NCBI RefSeq assembly: GCF_004004555.2
Contig: NZ_SACP01000002.1
Coordinates: forward strand, 243,796 to 307,795
DNA length: 64,000 nt
Direction: 5' to 3'
Source of the DNA: Methylobacterium oryzihabitans
GTDB lineage: Bacteria; Pseudomonadota; Alphaproteobacteria; Rhizobiales; Beijerinckiaceae
The notes under the pieces are model-generated. The model was not told the origin of the DNA and did not search any database. It saw only the letters and a list, made by a program, of their open reading frames with translations. This document shows, in pieces, positions 34,623 through 46,409 of this stretch (its first letter is position 1; the number at the start of each line of letters is the position of its first letter). The position numbers were made by a program, and so were the translations under genes.

Positions 34623-36715
34623 ATGGCCGCCCCCCGGCTTCGTGTCGCCTCCGACGTCGGGGGTACATTCACCGACAGCATCGCCTACGACGAGGCGAGC
34701 CGCCGCATCAGCGTCTCCAAGGTGCCGACGACGCCCGGCAACCGCGCGCTCGGCACCGTGGCGGGCCTGAAGCGGGCGGTCGCCGCGCAGGGTCTCTCCG
34801 GCGCCGCGATCGCCTATGTCGGCCACGGCATGACCACGGCGACGAACGCGGTGATCCAGCGCAAGGGCGGCCGCACCGCCTTCGTCACCAATCGCGGATT
34901 TCGCGACCTCCTGCTGATCGGCCGTCAGGATCGGCCGAGCCTGTTCGACCTCGACGACGTCCGGCCGCCGCCGCTGGTGCCGGAGGAGCTGTGCTACGCC
35001 GCCGCCGGCCGGATCGACGCCGCCGGCCGCGAGATCGAGCCGCTCTCGCTCGCCGACCTCGAGGCGGCCGCCGCCGACATGCGGGCGCGCGGCGTCGAGG
35101 CCGTCGCCGTGACGTTCCTGCATTCCTACGCCAACCCGGCGCACGAGCGCGCCGCCAAGGCCCTGCTGGAGCGCCTCCTGCCCGGCGTGCCGGTCTGCGC
35201 CTCGACCGAGATCGTCGCCGAGTTCCGCGAGTTCGAGCGCGCCTCGACCGCGGTGCTCAACGCGTATCTGCGCCCGATCATGGAGACCTATCTCGGCTCC
35301 CTGGCGGGTCTGCTCGCCGACCGGGAGGACGGCCTCGGATCGCCCGAGTCCAGTCCCGTGATGGTGATCGAGGCCTCGGGCGGCCTGATGACCCTCGATT
35401 CGGCCCGCGAGAAGCCGGTCCACACCGTGCTGTCGGGGCCTGCCGGCGGGGTGGTGGGCAGCGCCCACGTCGCCGGGCTCGCCGGCATCCGCGACATCGT
35501 CACGATGGATATCGGCGGCACCTCGACCGACATCAGCCTGATCCGCGACGGCCGGCCGATCGTCACCCGGCAGGCGCGGCTCGAGACGGTGCCGATCCGG
35601 CTTCCGGTGATCGACATCAACGCCATCGGGGCCGGCGGCGGCTCGATCGCCTGGATCGACGACGGCGGCGCCCTGCGGGTCGGCCCGACGAGCGCCGAGG
35701 CGGTGCCGGGCCCGGCCTGCTACGGCCGCGGCGGCACCCGCCCGACCGTCACCGACGCCAACCTCGTGCTCGGCCGCTTCGGCGCCGGTACGCGGCTCGG
35801 CGGCGACCTGACCCTCGACATCGCGGCGGCGCGGGCGGCGGTCGCGACCCTCGCCGGGCCGCTCGGCCTCGACGTCGTCGCGGCGGCGGCCGGCATCCTG
35901 CGGGTGGCGCACGCCACCATCGTGCGCGGCATCCGGGTGGTGTCGGTGGAGCGCGGGCTCGACCCGCGGGACTTCGCCCTGGTGCCGTTCGGCGGTGCCG
36001 GGCCGATGCACGGCACCCCGGTCGCCCGCGACTTGTCGATCCCGCGCCTCCTGGTCCCGCCGACCCCCGGCATCCTGTGCGCGCTGGGCCAGCTCGTCTC
36101 CGACCTGCGCCACGACCTCGTCGAGACCCATGTCGGCCCCCACGCCGCCTTCGCGGCCGAGCGGGCGGCCGGGATCGTCGCGGCGCTCAACGCCCGCGGC
36201 GACGCGCTTCTCGCCGCCGACGCGGTCCCGCCGGAGCGGCGGGCGGTCACGGCCTTCGTCGACATGCGCTACGTCGGCCAGAGCTACGAGCTGCCGATCG
36301 GCCTGCCGGGCACTCTCGACGACGAGGGATGGGCGTCGCTGCCGGTCCGCTTCCACGCGGCCCACCGCGCCCGCTTCGGCCACGCCGACCCCTCCGCACC
36401 CGTCGAGTGCGTCAGCTTCGGCGTGACCGCCGTCGGGCGGATCGACACCCCGGTCCTGCCGGTCCTGGAGGAGGGCGGGGCGTCGCCGCCGCCGGACGCC
36501 CGGACCGGGTCGCGCCCGATCTACTTCGAGGCCCTGTCGCGGACCGACGTTCCCGGCTTCCACGACGCCCCGGTCTACGCCCGCGCGGCGCTCCGCGCCG
36601 GCAACGTCGTCGACGGCCCGGCGGTGATCGAGGAGGTCTCGGCCACCACCATCCTCTATCCGGGCGACCGCGCCGTCGCCGACGCCTCCAGCAGCCTGAT
36701 CGTGGAGATGCCCGC

Positions 36716-36719
<4 letters not shown>
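34623..36719 (+). CDS. hyuA: Hydantoinase A/5-oxoprolinase N-terminal type subunit, pair 1
   Basis: A 698-residue ATP-dependent hydantoinase/oxoprolinase alpha subunit. It has the actin-like ATP fold start VASDVGGTFTDSIAYDE, MDIGGTSTDISLIRDG, the AGGGSIAWID segment and VGPTSAEAVPGPACYGRGG. The family opens cyclic amides (hydantoin, N-methylhydantoin, 5-oxoproline, caprolactam); some members are carboxylases such as acetophenone carboxylase. The start at 34623 has GGGAG five bases upstream, better than the GTG at 34617. It overlaps hyuB by ATGA. Confidence 0.87.
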
Positions 36720-38299
<1,580 letters not shown>

Positions 38300-38310
38300 C
38301 GGAGGATCGG

Positions 38311-40425
38311 ATGAGCGGCGGGGCGCGGGGCGGCGTGCGGGTCGCCGCCGACATCGGCGGCACCTTCACCGACGTCGCCCTGATCCACCCGGACGGGCGC
38401 ATCGCCACCCGCAAGGTGCCCTCGACCCCGGCGGATTACGCCGGCGGCGTCGTCGAGGGCATCCGCCAGATCCTCGCGGCGGAGGGCGTCCCGGTCGGCG
38501 CCGTCACGGAGGTGCTGCACGCCTGCACGGTCGCCACCAACGCGATCCTGGAGGGCAAGGGCGCCAGGACCGGCCTCATCACCACCGCGGGTTTCCGCGA
38601 CGTCCTGGAGCTGCGCCGCATCCGCGTGCCGCGGCTCTACGACCCGCTCTACCGCAAGCCCCCGGTGCTGGTGCCGCGCACCTTGCGCCTCGAAGTGGCC
38701 GAGCGGCTCGACTTCGCCGGCCGGGTGCTCGAGCCCCTCGACGAGGACAGCGTTGTCCGGGCGATCGACCGGCTCGCCGGGGAGGGCGTCGCGGCGGTGG
38801 CGGTGTGCCTGCTGCATTCCTACGCCAACCCGGCCCACGAGCGGCGCATCGGCGCGCTGCTGCGCGAGCGCCTGCCCGAGGCCTTCGTGTCGCTCTCCGT
38901 CGACGTGCTGCCGGAGATGCGCGAGTACGAGCGCACCTCGACCACGGTCATCAACGCCTATGTCGGGCCGGCGGTGCGGACCTACCTCGAATCGCTCGTC
39001 GCCCGGCTCGCCGCCGAGGGCCTGCCGGAGCGGCTGTTCATGATGCACTCGGCCGGCGGCATCGTCGACGCCCGCACGGTGATGCGCCGCCCGGCCCAGA
39101 TCGTCGAGTGCGGCCCGGCCGCCGGGGTGCTCGGCGCCCGCCACCGCGGCGCGGCGGCCGGCATCCTCGACGTGATCGCCTTCGACATGGGCGGCACCAC
39201 CGCCAAGGCGTCGCTGATCGAGAACGGCGCGCTCTCGCGCACCGACGAGTACGAGGTCGGGGGCGGCATCTCGCTCTCCTCGAAGCTGTCGAAGGGCGGC
39301 GGATACGCCCTGAAGCTGCCGGTGATCGACATCTCGGAGGTCGGAGCCGGCGGCGGCTCGATCGTCTGGATCGACAAGGCCGGTGCCCTGAAGGTCGGGC
39401 CGCACTCCGCCGGCGCCGTGCCGGGCCCGGCCTGCTACGAGGCCGGCGGCACCGCCCCGACGGTCACCGACGCCAACGTCGTCCTCGGCTACCTCAACCC
39501 GCGGGCGCTCGCCGGCGGCAGCGTGCCGATCAGCGCCGCAGCGAGCCGGCGGGCCCTGCGGGAGACGGTGGCCGAACCCCTCGGCCTCTCCCTCGACGAG
39601 GCCGCCCACGGCGTCCACGAACTCGTCACCACGGTGATGACCCGGGCGGTGAAGAGCGTCTCGACCTATCGCGGGCGCGACCCGCGCGACTTCGCGCTCC
39701 TGGCCTTCGGGGGCAACGGCGGCATCCACGCGGCCTCCCTGGCCCGGACCCTCGGCATCGCCCGGATCGTGGTGCCGCCGGGGGCCGGCGTGTTCAGCGC
39801 GCTCGGGCTCCTCTACGCCGAGATCGAGACCGGCGCCGCGGCGGCCCATCCGCGCCGCCTCGACGCCGCGGATCCCGAGGCGCTTGAGGCCGCCTACGCG
39901 GCCCTGGAGGAGCAGGTGCTGGCCGAACTCGGCGAGACCCGCGCGCGCCTCGTCCTCACCCGCGCCGCCGACCTGCGCTACGCCGGCCAGGCTTTCGAGC
40001 TGACCCTCGACCTCGATGCGGGTCGCGACCTCGGCTTGGCGCCGCGGATCTTTGCCGAGGCGCACCGGCGCAGCTACGGCTACGACCTGCCGGGGAACCC
40101 GGTCGAGATCGTCACTCTGCGGGTGACCGGGCGCCTGCCGCGTGACGCGACCGCGCCGGGCCACGGCCGCGCCGTGGCGACGCCCCGGGAAACCCGGCGG
40201 GTCTATTTCGGCCGCGACCTCGGCGCCCACGACACCCCGGTGATCGGCCGCGCCGACCTCGGCCCGGTCCCGCGCCCCGGCCCCCTCGTGATCGAGGAGT
40301 ACGAGGGCACGACCCTGGTGCCGCCCGGCTGCACCGCCTGCCTCGATCCCGACGGCAACATCCTGATCGCGCTCGGGCCCGGACCGGCCGGCGGCGTCAC
40401 CCAGCGGAGCCTCGCCCATGCGTGA
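38311..40425 (+). CDS. hyuA: Hydantoinase A/5-oxoprolinase type subunit, pair 2
   Basis: A 704-residue second alpha subunit with VAADIGGTFTDVALIHPDG, FDMGGTTAKASLIENG, GAGGGSIVWIDKAGALKVGP and AVPGPACYEAGGTAPTVTDANVVLGY. It differs clearly from pair 1 (for example GGTTAK instead of GGTSTD), so it is not a recent duplicate. ATG 38311 with GGAGG five bases upstream is preferred over the overlapping GTG at 38296. It overlaps the next hyuB gene by 8 bp. Confidence 0.85.
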   Translation: MSGGARGGVRVAADIGGTFTDVALIHPDGRIATRKVPSTPADYAGGVVEGIRQILAAEGVPVGAVTEVLHACTVATNAILEGKGARTGLITTAGFRDVLELRRIRVPRLYDPLYRKPPVLVPRTLRLEVAERLDFAGRVLEPLDEDSVVRAIDRLAGEGVAAVAVCLLHSYANPAHERRIGALLRERLPEAFVSLSVDVLPEMREYERTSTTVINAYVGPAVRTYLESLVARLAAEGLPERLFMMHSAGGIVDARTVMRRPAQIVECGPAAGVLGARHRGAAAGILDVIAFDMGGTTAKASLIENGALSRTDEYEVGGGISLSSKLSKGGGYALKLPVIDISEVGAGGGSIVWIDKAGALKVGPHSAGAVPGPACYEAGGTAPTVTDANVVLGYLNPRALAGGSVPISAAASRRALRETVAEPLGLSLDEAAHGVHELVTTVMTRAVKSVSTYRGRDPRDFALLAFGGNGGIHAASLARTLGIARIVVPPGAGVFSALGLLYAEIETGAAAAHPRRLDAADPEALEAAYAALEEQVLAELGETRARLVLTRAADLRYAGQAFELTLDLDAGRDLGLAPRIFAEAHRRSYGYDLPGNPVEIVTLRVTGRLPRDATAPGHGRAVATPRETRRVYFGRDLGAHDTPVIGRADLGPVPRPGPLVIEEYEGTTLVPPGCTACLDPDGNILIALGPGPAGGVTQRSLAHA

Positions 40426-42154
40426 CATCGACCTGATCCGCCTCGAGGTGATGAAGAACGCCTTCGACACCATCGCGGACGAGATGGCGCTGATCCTGAT
40501 GCGGGCCGCCCACTCGCCGATCGTGCGCGACTCGATGGATTTCTCGACCGCGCTCTGCGATCCCGAGGGGCAGACCCTGGCCCAGGGGGTGACGACGCCG
40601 ATGCATCTCGGCTCGTTCTACGACGCCATGCGCCACCTGATCGTGCGCTACGCCGGCGACGTGCACGAGGGCGACACCTTCATCGGCAACGATCCCTACG
40701 CGGCGGCCGGCCAGCACCTGCCCGACTTCTACATCGTCCAGCCGATCTTCCTCGATGGGCGCCTCGTCGGCTGGGCCACCACGGTGGCGCACCACGCCGA
40801 TGTCGGCGGCATCGTCCCGGGCTCGAACGCGCTCGGGGCCACCGAGATCATCCAGGAGGGAATCCGCGTCCCCTTCCTCAAGCTCGAGGAGCGCGGCCGG
40901 CCGGACGCCAAGCTGTGGGAGATCCTGCGCCTCAACGTGCGGGTGCCCGACCAGCTCACCGGCGACCTCAACGCCCAGATCGCCGCCTGCGGCGCCGCCC
41001 GGCGCGGCCTGACCGAGCTGATGACCCGCTACCCGGTCGACGAGGTGCTGGCCTATGCCGAGGAACTGCACGACTACACCGAGCGTCTGACCCGGGCCGA
41101 GATCCGCGAGATCCCGGACGGCACCTACCGCTTCACCGACCACATCGACGGCCTCGGCGAAAGCCCCGAGCCGATCGTGTTCGAGGTCGCCGTCACGGTG
41201 GCGGGCGACGCGATCACGATCGACTGGGAGGGCACCTCCGGTCAGGTCGAGGGCGGAGTCAACACGCCGCTCCCCTTCACCAAGGCGGGGGTCTACACGG
41301 CGCTCCGCTCGATCATGGGCTCCGAGCTGCCGAACTGCCACGGCTTCACCCGGGCGGTCACCGTCGCGGCACCCCTCGGCACCGTGGTGAACGCGGTCTA
41401 CCCGGCGCCGACGGGCGCGCGCGGCATCACCGGCTACCGCATCATCGACTGCGTGATCGCGGCGCTCGCCCCGGTTCTGCCCGACCGCGTCACGGCGGAC
41501 GGGCCGGGCGGCGCCTCGGTGCCGGCGATCGGCGGCTGGCACGATGGACGCCCGTTCGTCTTCTCCGAGACCCTGATGGGCTGCTGGGGCGCGGCGCTGG
41601 GCCATGACGGCCAGGAGGGCGTACCGCATATGGGGGCCAACCAGGCCAACGTGCCCATCGAGCTGATCGAGGCCAACTTCCCGATCCGGGTCCGGCGCTA
41701 CGGAATCGCCCCGGACACCGGGGGCCCCGGGCGCCAGCGCGGCGGCCACGCGCTCCTGCGCGAGTACGAGTTCCTGGGCGAGAGCGGCGTCCTCACCTTG
41801 CGCTCGGACAAGCGCGATTTCCCCCCGCACGGCCTCGACGGCGGAGAGGCCGGCAGCGGACCGATCAACCGCGTGCTCTCGGGCGATACCGAGCGCACCC
41901 TGCCGGTTCTGGTGACGGTTCCGGTCCGCCTGCGCCGGGGCGACGTCTTCCTGCACGTCACGCCCTCCGGCGGCGGCTGGGGCGATCCCCTGACCCGCGA
42001 CCCCGCCCTGGTGCTCCAGGACGTGATCGACGGGACGGTGAGCCGGGCGGCGGCCCGAGCACGGTACGGCGTGGTGATCGCCGGCGAGGACCGCCCGTGC
42101 CTCGACCTCGCGGCGACGGCGGCCCTGCGTTGGGACGGGCGTCGGATGCCTTGA
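40418..42154 (+). CDS. hyuB: Hydantoinase B/oxoprolinase type subunit, pair 2
   Basis: A 578-residue beta subunit with RLEVMKNAFDTIADEMALILMRAAHS, IGNDPYAAAGQHLPDFYIVQP and VAHHADVGGIVPGSNALGATEIIQEG. A C-terminal extension of about 50 residues after VTPSGGGWGDP (LVLQDVIDGTVSRAAARARYGV) is typical of one HyuB subgroup and absent from pair 1. It is the last gene of the TetR-linked operon. The following 262 bp hold no gene, only a small hairpin (GCTCGTT/AACGAGC at 42242-42256). Confidence 0.86.
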   Translation: MRDIDLIRLEVMKNAFDTIADEMALILMRAAHSPIVRDSMDFSTALCDPEGQTLAQGVTTPMHLGSFYDAMRHLIVRYAGDVHEGDTFIGNDPYAAAGQHLPDFYIVQPIFLDGRLVGWATTVAHHADVGGIVPGSNALGATEIIQEGIRVPFLKLEERGRPDAKLWEILRLNVRVPDQLTGDLNAQIAACGAARRGLTELMTRYPVDEVLAYAEELHDYTERLTRAEIREIPDGTYRFTDHIDGLGESPEPIVFEVAVTVAGDAITIDWEGTSGQVEGGVNTPLPFTKAGVYTALRSIMGSELPNCHGFTRAVTVAAPLGTVVNAVYPAPTGARGITGYRIIDCVIAALAPVLPDRVTADGPGGASVPAIGGWHDGRPFVFSETLMGCWGAALGHDGQEGVPHMGANQANVPIELIEANFPIRVRRYGIAPDTGGPGRQRGGHALLREYEFLGESGVLTLRSDKRDFPPHGLDGGEAGSGPINRVLSGDTERTLPVLVTVPVRLRRGDVFLHVTPSGGGWGDPLTRDPALVLQDVIDGTVSRAAARARYGVVIAGEDRPCLDLAATAALRWDGRRMP

Positions 42155-42416
42155 GCGAAGCGGACATCCGTTCGCCCGGCTGCGTCGCCGGAGGCGCGGA
42201 GGGCGATCTCGTTGCAGCCCTGGATGGCGGGGGGCACCAGCGCTCGTTGAACGAGCAGGGCGGTCAGCCGGTGACCCGGCTGCCCCTCCCCCGCTCACGT
42301 GGCAAGGAGGTGAGCCGGGACCTGATCGCGTGGTTTGAAGCGGCTCGACCTCGTCGGGGCCGGGCCGCGCTCGCCGATGCCAGGTGCGTCGCTGACGTAT
42401 GTGACCACCCCGGCGG

Positions 42417-43193
42417 TCAGGCCGCACCGCGGGCCGGCGGCGGCGGTTCGGTCCTGGTCCGCCAAGCGGCGAGCGCATCGATCAGCACCTCCTCGAGAGG
42501 AGGAGGGACCGTTTCGCAGACTCGCGGGCGCAGCCGCGTCTCGACCAGGGACAGGTGGGTCGTCATCGCTCGCACCGCCCCCGCCCGCGAGCGCCCGCTG
42601 AGCGCCCGGAACACCGCCCGGTGTTCGGCGCACTGGCAGGCAACCGAGCTGTCCGGCTCGAAGAACGCCACCAGCATCATCGTGCGGGCGACCAGTTCCT
42701 GCATCTGGCGCCGGATCAGCACATTGCCGGTGAGATCGGCCAGGATGGAGTGAAATTCCGCCGACAGGCGGATCGAGGTGAAGCGGTCGCCCGCCGCCAT
42801 CGCGGCGTCCTCGGCGGCGAGGTGGGCGGCGAGCCGCGCCGCGCCGGCGTCGTCGAGCGCCGTCGCGAGATGACCGACGATGCCGCCCTCCAGGATGCGC
42901 CGCGCCTCGTAGACACTGCGCGCCTCCTCCAGGTCGGGGGCGATGGCGAAGGCGCCGCGGTTCTTCTCGACGGTGATCAGCCGCTCGTGCCCGAGCCGGT
43001 GCAGCACCTTGCGCACGCGCTCGCGGCTCACCCCGAAGACCTCGGCCAGGAAGTGCTCGCCGAGCTTCGTCCCGGCCGGGACCCGCCCATCGAGCAGCGC
43101 CCGCGCCAGCACCGCATGGACCGCCTCCTCGTCCATCCCGGCCTGCGCCGCCTCGCCGTCCGACGGAACAGCCCGCACCGCCTTCCGGTCCAT
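42417..43193 (-). CDS. GntR family regulator with FCD domain
   Basis: A 258-residue regulator with the winged helix LGEHFLAEVFGVSRERVRKVLHRLGHERLITVEKNRGAFA and a helical FCD domain (EARSVYEARRILEGGIVGHLA, then FHSILADLTGNVLIRRQM). The start at 43193 has AGAGGGA a few bases upstream; the frame is open further but unsupported. It is divergent from the importer operon starting at 43376. A perfect 12-bp palindrome lies in the spacer, so it probably controls that operon and itself. Confidence 0.86.
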   Translation of the reverse strand: MDRKAVRAVPSDGEAAQAGMDEEAVHAVLARALLDGRVPAGTKLGEHFLAEVFGVSRERVRKVLHRLGHERLITVEKNRGAFAIAPDLEEARSVYEARRILEGGIVGHLATALDDAGAARLAAHLAAEDAAMAAGDRFTSIRLSAEFHSILADLTGNVLIRRQMQELVARTMMLVAFFEPDSSVACQCAEHRAVFRALSGRSRAGAVRAMTTHLSLVETRLRPRVCETVPPPLEEVLIDALAAWRTRTEPPPPARGAA

Positions 43194-43282
43194 CAGGTCC
43201 CTCTCCGCTCGCGCCGTCCCGGCCCGGGATAAGGCCGGACGCGCCGTCCCCCAAGCCCATTCGCACGATCCATCGCCCCAAG

Positions 43283-43294
43283 ATTGTGCACAAT
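43283..43294. promoter_or_regulatory. Candidate GntR operator
   Basis: ATTGTGCACAAT is a perfect 12-bp palindrome in the divergent spacer, followed at 43304 by a TTTGTGC half-site. Palindromes of the form TTGT(N)ACAA are common FadR/FCD-type GntR targets. Its place between the regulator and the substrate-binding protein gene supports the assignment, which remains inference. Confidence 0.6.
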
Positions 43295-43375
43295 TGCAAC
43301 GAGTTTGTGCTTCATCTTCGGTAGGGTCGGACCTATCCCTGAGCATCATCCGCCCCGTCCGGAGGGTTTCCCGCC

Positions 43376-44419
43376 ATGCCGTCCTTCACCCCCGATCGTC
43401 GTTCGGTGCTGCGCGGGGCGGCCACGCTCGGCGCCCTGGTGGCGGCGCCCGGCATCCTGCGGGCGCAGACCCGCGAGCTCGTCGTCGGCGGGGCCGCCGG
43501 CCACAAGGCCTGGGTCGAGGAGATCGTCGTCCCGGCCTTCGAGAAGAAGCACGGCGCCAAGGTGATCTTCGAGGGCACGCGCTCGCTGGTGAACCTCGAG
43601 AAGATGCAGAAGAACCGGGACCGGCCGTACCTGTCGGTGGTCCAGATGGACGACCCGGTGATGATCCTGGCGGTCAGGGAGGGGCTCCTCGATCCGCTGA
43701 CCCCGGCCCGCGTGCCGAATCTCGCCGCCCTGGTCCCCGGCACAGTTCACATGGACGGGATGTGGGCGAACTACCTGCAGCCCTGGCTCGGCATCGCCTA
43801 CAACACCGAGACGATGCGGACGGCCCCGACTTCCTGGGCCGACCCCTACGACCCGCGCTACAAGGGCCGGGTGATCGTCCCCTCGCTGCAGAACACGGAA
43901 GGGCTGCCCAACCTCTTCGTCGCGGCGGCCCTCGCGACAGGCCGGTCGCTCGACGCCGCGCAACGGGAGGTCGAGCCGGGCTTCCGCAAGCTCGCGACGC
44001 TCAAGCCGAACCTGCTGACGGTCTACACGCAGCAGCCCCAGGCCTACAACCTGCTGGAGCAGGGCGAGGCCTGGATGATCTCGTCCGCGATGTCGTCCTA
44101 CGCGCTGGAACGCAAGGCCGCCGGCGCCCCGATCGACCTTGCGGCGCCGAAAGAGGGCGTGTTCGCGATGCCGTCGGGCGTCGCCGTGGTGAAGGGCTGC
44201 CCTCAAGCCGATCTCGCCTTCGCCTATGTCGACATGCTGCTCGGGGCCGAGTTGCAGCAGCGCCTCGTCGGCCCGACCTTCTCGCTACCCACCAACCGCG
44301 CGGTGCCGCGCCCGGCGGGTCTGCCCATGGATCTCGTGGTGCATCAGGTCGACTGGGCCACCGTCGCCCGGGAGCGCGACGGCTGGATCAAGCGCTGGGA
44401 CCGCGAGATGGCGATCTGA
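43376..44419 (+). CDS. ABC transporter substrate-binding protein (PotD-like, Tat signal)
   Basis: A 347-residue periplasmic binding protein. The N-terminus DRRSVLRGAATLGALVAAPGILRAQ looks like a twin-arginine signal, with RR followed by a hydrophobic stretch and an AQ cleavage region. The mature part has the PotD-like two-lobe pattern (IVVPAFEKKHGAKVIFEG, PLTPARVPNLAALVPG). It is the first gene of the second importer operon, divergent from the FCD regulator. Ligand unknown; the linked PuuE-like gene hints at a ureide. Confidence 0.84.
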   Translation: MPSFTPDRRSVLRGAATLGALVAAPGILRAQTRELVVGGAAGHKAWVEEIVVPAFEKKHGAKVIFEGTRSLVNLEKMQKNRDRPYLSVVQMDDPVMILAVREGLLDPLTPARVPNLAALVPGTVHMDGMWANYLQPWLGIAYNTETMRTAPTSWADPYDPRYKGRVIVPSLQNTEGLPNLFVAAALATGRSLDAAQREVEPGFRKLATLKPNLLTVYTQQPQAYNLLEQGEAWMISSAMSSYALERKAAGAPIDLAAPKEGVFAMPSGVAVVKGCPQADLAFAYVDMLLGAELQQRLVGPTFSLPTNRAVPRPAGLPMDLVVHQVDWATVARERDGWIKRWDREMAI

Positions 44420-44427
44420 GGCGCACC

Positions 44428-45528
44428 ATGTCGGAATCCCTCCCATCCGATCCCGGCTTCCTGGCGATCACCGGGGCCGAGAAGCGCTTCGGCGCCAGCG
44501 CGGTGCTCGGCGGCGTCGACCTTGCCGTGGCACGCGGCGAGTTCGTCTCGCTGCTCGGCCCCTCCGGCTGCGGGAAGACGACCCTGCTGCGCATCGTCGC
44601 CGGCCTCGTGTCCCCCGACCGCGGCCGGGTCGCTCTCGACGGGCGCGACATCACCCGCACCCCGCCGCATCGACGCGACATCGGAGTGGTGTTTCAGAAC
44701 TACGCCCTGTTCCCCCACCTCACCGTCGCCGAGAACGTGGCCTTCGGGCTCAAGGCCAAGGGGCATCCCCGGGCCGGGATCGGCGGCACCGTCTCGCGCT
44801 TCCTCGACCTGGTCCAGATGGCGCCCTTCGCCGACCGCCGCGCCCAGGCGCTGTCGGGCGGGCAGCAGCAGCGGGTGGCAGTGGCCCGGGCGCTCGCCGT
44901 CCGACCGAAGCTCCTGCTTCTCGACGAGCCGTTCTCGGCCCTCGACCGCAAGCTCAGGGAGGCGATGCAGATCGACCTCAAGCGTCTCCTGCGCGAGCTC
45001 GGCATCACCGCCCTGTTCGTCACCCACGACCAGGACGAGGCGCTGACCATGTCCGACCGGATCGCGGTCATGAACCACGGCGCGATCGAGCAGCTCGCAG
45101 ACCCGGTGACGCTCTACCGCCGGCCCGCCTCCGCCTTCGCGCTCGGCTTCGTCGGCCTGTCGACCCGGATCCCCGGCCTCGTGCGGGAGGCGGGCGACGG
45201 GATGCTGCGGGTCGAGACGCCGCTCGGGACGGTGCGGGCGCCGGGCCGCTTCCTGCCGGGGAGCCCCGTGCTCCTCGGCGTCCGGCCGGAGCGGATCCGG
45301 GTCGGCGGCGATGGACCGAACACGATCGAGGCCGCGCTCGTCGAGGTTGCCTTCCAGGGCGCCCGCGCCCACCTGTTCTTCGCCGGCCCGGACGGGAACA
45401 GGACCGTGCTGGCGGAGGCCCCCGAGATCCCGGCCGGCGCCGTGCCCGGCGCGCGGCTGCGCCTGTCCTGGGCGATCGAGGACACGCTGGTCTTTCCCGC
45501 CGAGCCGGCCCTGCGGGAGGCGGCATGA
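44428..45528 (+). CDS. ABC transporter ATP-binding protein (PotA-like)
   Basis: A 366-residue ATPase with Walker A GPSGCGKTT (44-52), Q-loop VFQNYALFPHLTV, signature ALSGGQQQRVAVARALAV, Walker B LLLLDEPFSALD and FVTHDQDEALTM, plus a C-terminal TOBE region. It starts 8 bp after the binding protein and overlaps the first permease by ATGA. Confidence 0.9.
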   Translation: MSESLPSDPGFLAITGAEKRFGASAVLGGVDLAVARGEFVSLLGPSGCGKTTLLRIVAGLVSPDRGRVALDGRDITRTPPHRRDIGVVFQNYALFPHLTVAENVAFGLKAKGHPRAGIGGTVSRFLDLVQMAPFADRRAQALSGGQQQRVAVARALAVRPKLLLLDEPFSALDRKLREAMQIDLKRLLRELGITALFVTHDQDEALTMSDRIAVMNHGAIEQLADPVTLYRRPASAFALGFVGLSTRIPGLVREAGDGMLRVETPLGTVRAPGRFLPGSPVLLGVRPERIRVGGDGPNTIEAALVEVAFQGARAHLFFAGPDGNRTVLAEAPEIPAGAVPGARLRLSWAIEDTLVFPAEPALREAA

Positions 45529-46409
45529 GCGTCCCGGCCACCGTCTCCGCCGCTCCCGTCCCGGCCCGCTGGCCGCGCCTTCGCCTCGACCCGGTGGCGC
45601 TCTTGGCGCTCCCGGCCTTCGCCTATCTCGCCGCGGCCTATGGCTGGCCGCTGCTCGTCCTCCTGGGCCACAGCCTCTCGGGGCCCGACGGGATCAGCCT
45701 CGCGCCCTTCGCGCAATTCCTGTCCGATCCGTTCAGCTGGCGGGTCATCGGCAACACCCTGCGCAGCGCGCTTCTCGTCACCCTGGTCTGCCTGCTGGCC
45801 GGCTACCCGGCGGCGATCGCCCTGGCGCGGGCCCGCGGCGCGGTGCAGGCGCTGCTGCTGCTCTCGGTCATCCTGCCGCTCTCGGTCGGGGTGGTGGTCA
45901 AGGCCTATGCCTGGCAGATCGTGCTGCGCCGGGACGGGGTGGTGTCGCAGGCCCTCGTCGGGCTCGGGATCTGGGACGCGCCGCAGCGGCTGCTGTTCAC
46001 CGAGGCCGGGCTCGTCATCGGCGCCGCCAACGTCTTCCTGCCGTTCATGATCCTGCCGATCTACGCGGTGATCCGCCTGATCGACCCGCGCCTCTCGGAG
46101 GCCGCCGCGACCCTCGGGGCGTCGCCGGTGCGGCGCTTCCTCACCGTGACCCTGCCGCTGACCCTGCCGGGGATCGTCTCAGGGATCGCCTTCGTGTTCT
46201 CGCTGGCGGTGTCGATGTACGTCGTGCCGAGCCTCGTCATCGGCGACCGCTACCAGACCCTCGCGACGCTGACCGGCCGCGCCTTCCTCTTCATGCGCGA
46301 CGAGCGGCTCGGCTCGGCCACGGCGGTGATCCTGCTCGCGCTCGCGGTCGCCGTCGTGGTCGGCTCGACCGCGCTCGCCCGCCGCCTCGGCGGAGGAGGA
46401 CGATCATGA
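45525..46409 (+). CDS. ABC transporter permease (PotB-like)
   Basis: A 294-residue membrane protein with about six helices and the EAA loop SEAAATLGASPVRRFLTVTLPLTLPGI. The N-terminal ~30 residues are soluble and precede the first helix. It is coupled by ATGA overlaps to the ATPase before and the second permease after. Confidence 0.88.
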   Translation: MSVPATVSAAPVPARWPRLRLDPVALLALPAFAYLAAAYGWPLLVLLGHSLSGPDGISLAPFAQFLSDPFSWRVIGNTLRSALLVTLVCLLAGYPAAIALARARGAVQALLLLSVILPLSVGVVVKAYAWQIVLRRDGVVSQALVGLGIWDAPQRLLFTEAGLVIGAANVFLPFMILPIYAVIRLIDPRLSEAAATLGASPVRRFLTVTLPLTLPGIVSGIAFVFSLAVSMYVVPSLVIGDRYQTLATLTGRAFLFMRDERLGSATAVILLALAVAVVVGSTALARRLGGGGRS

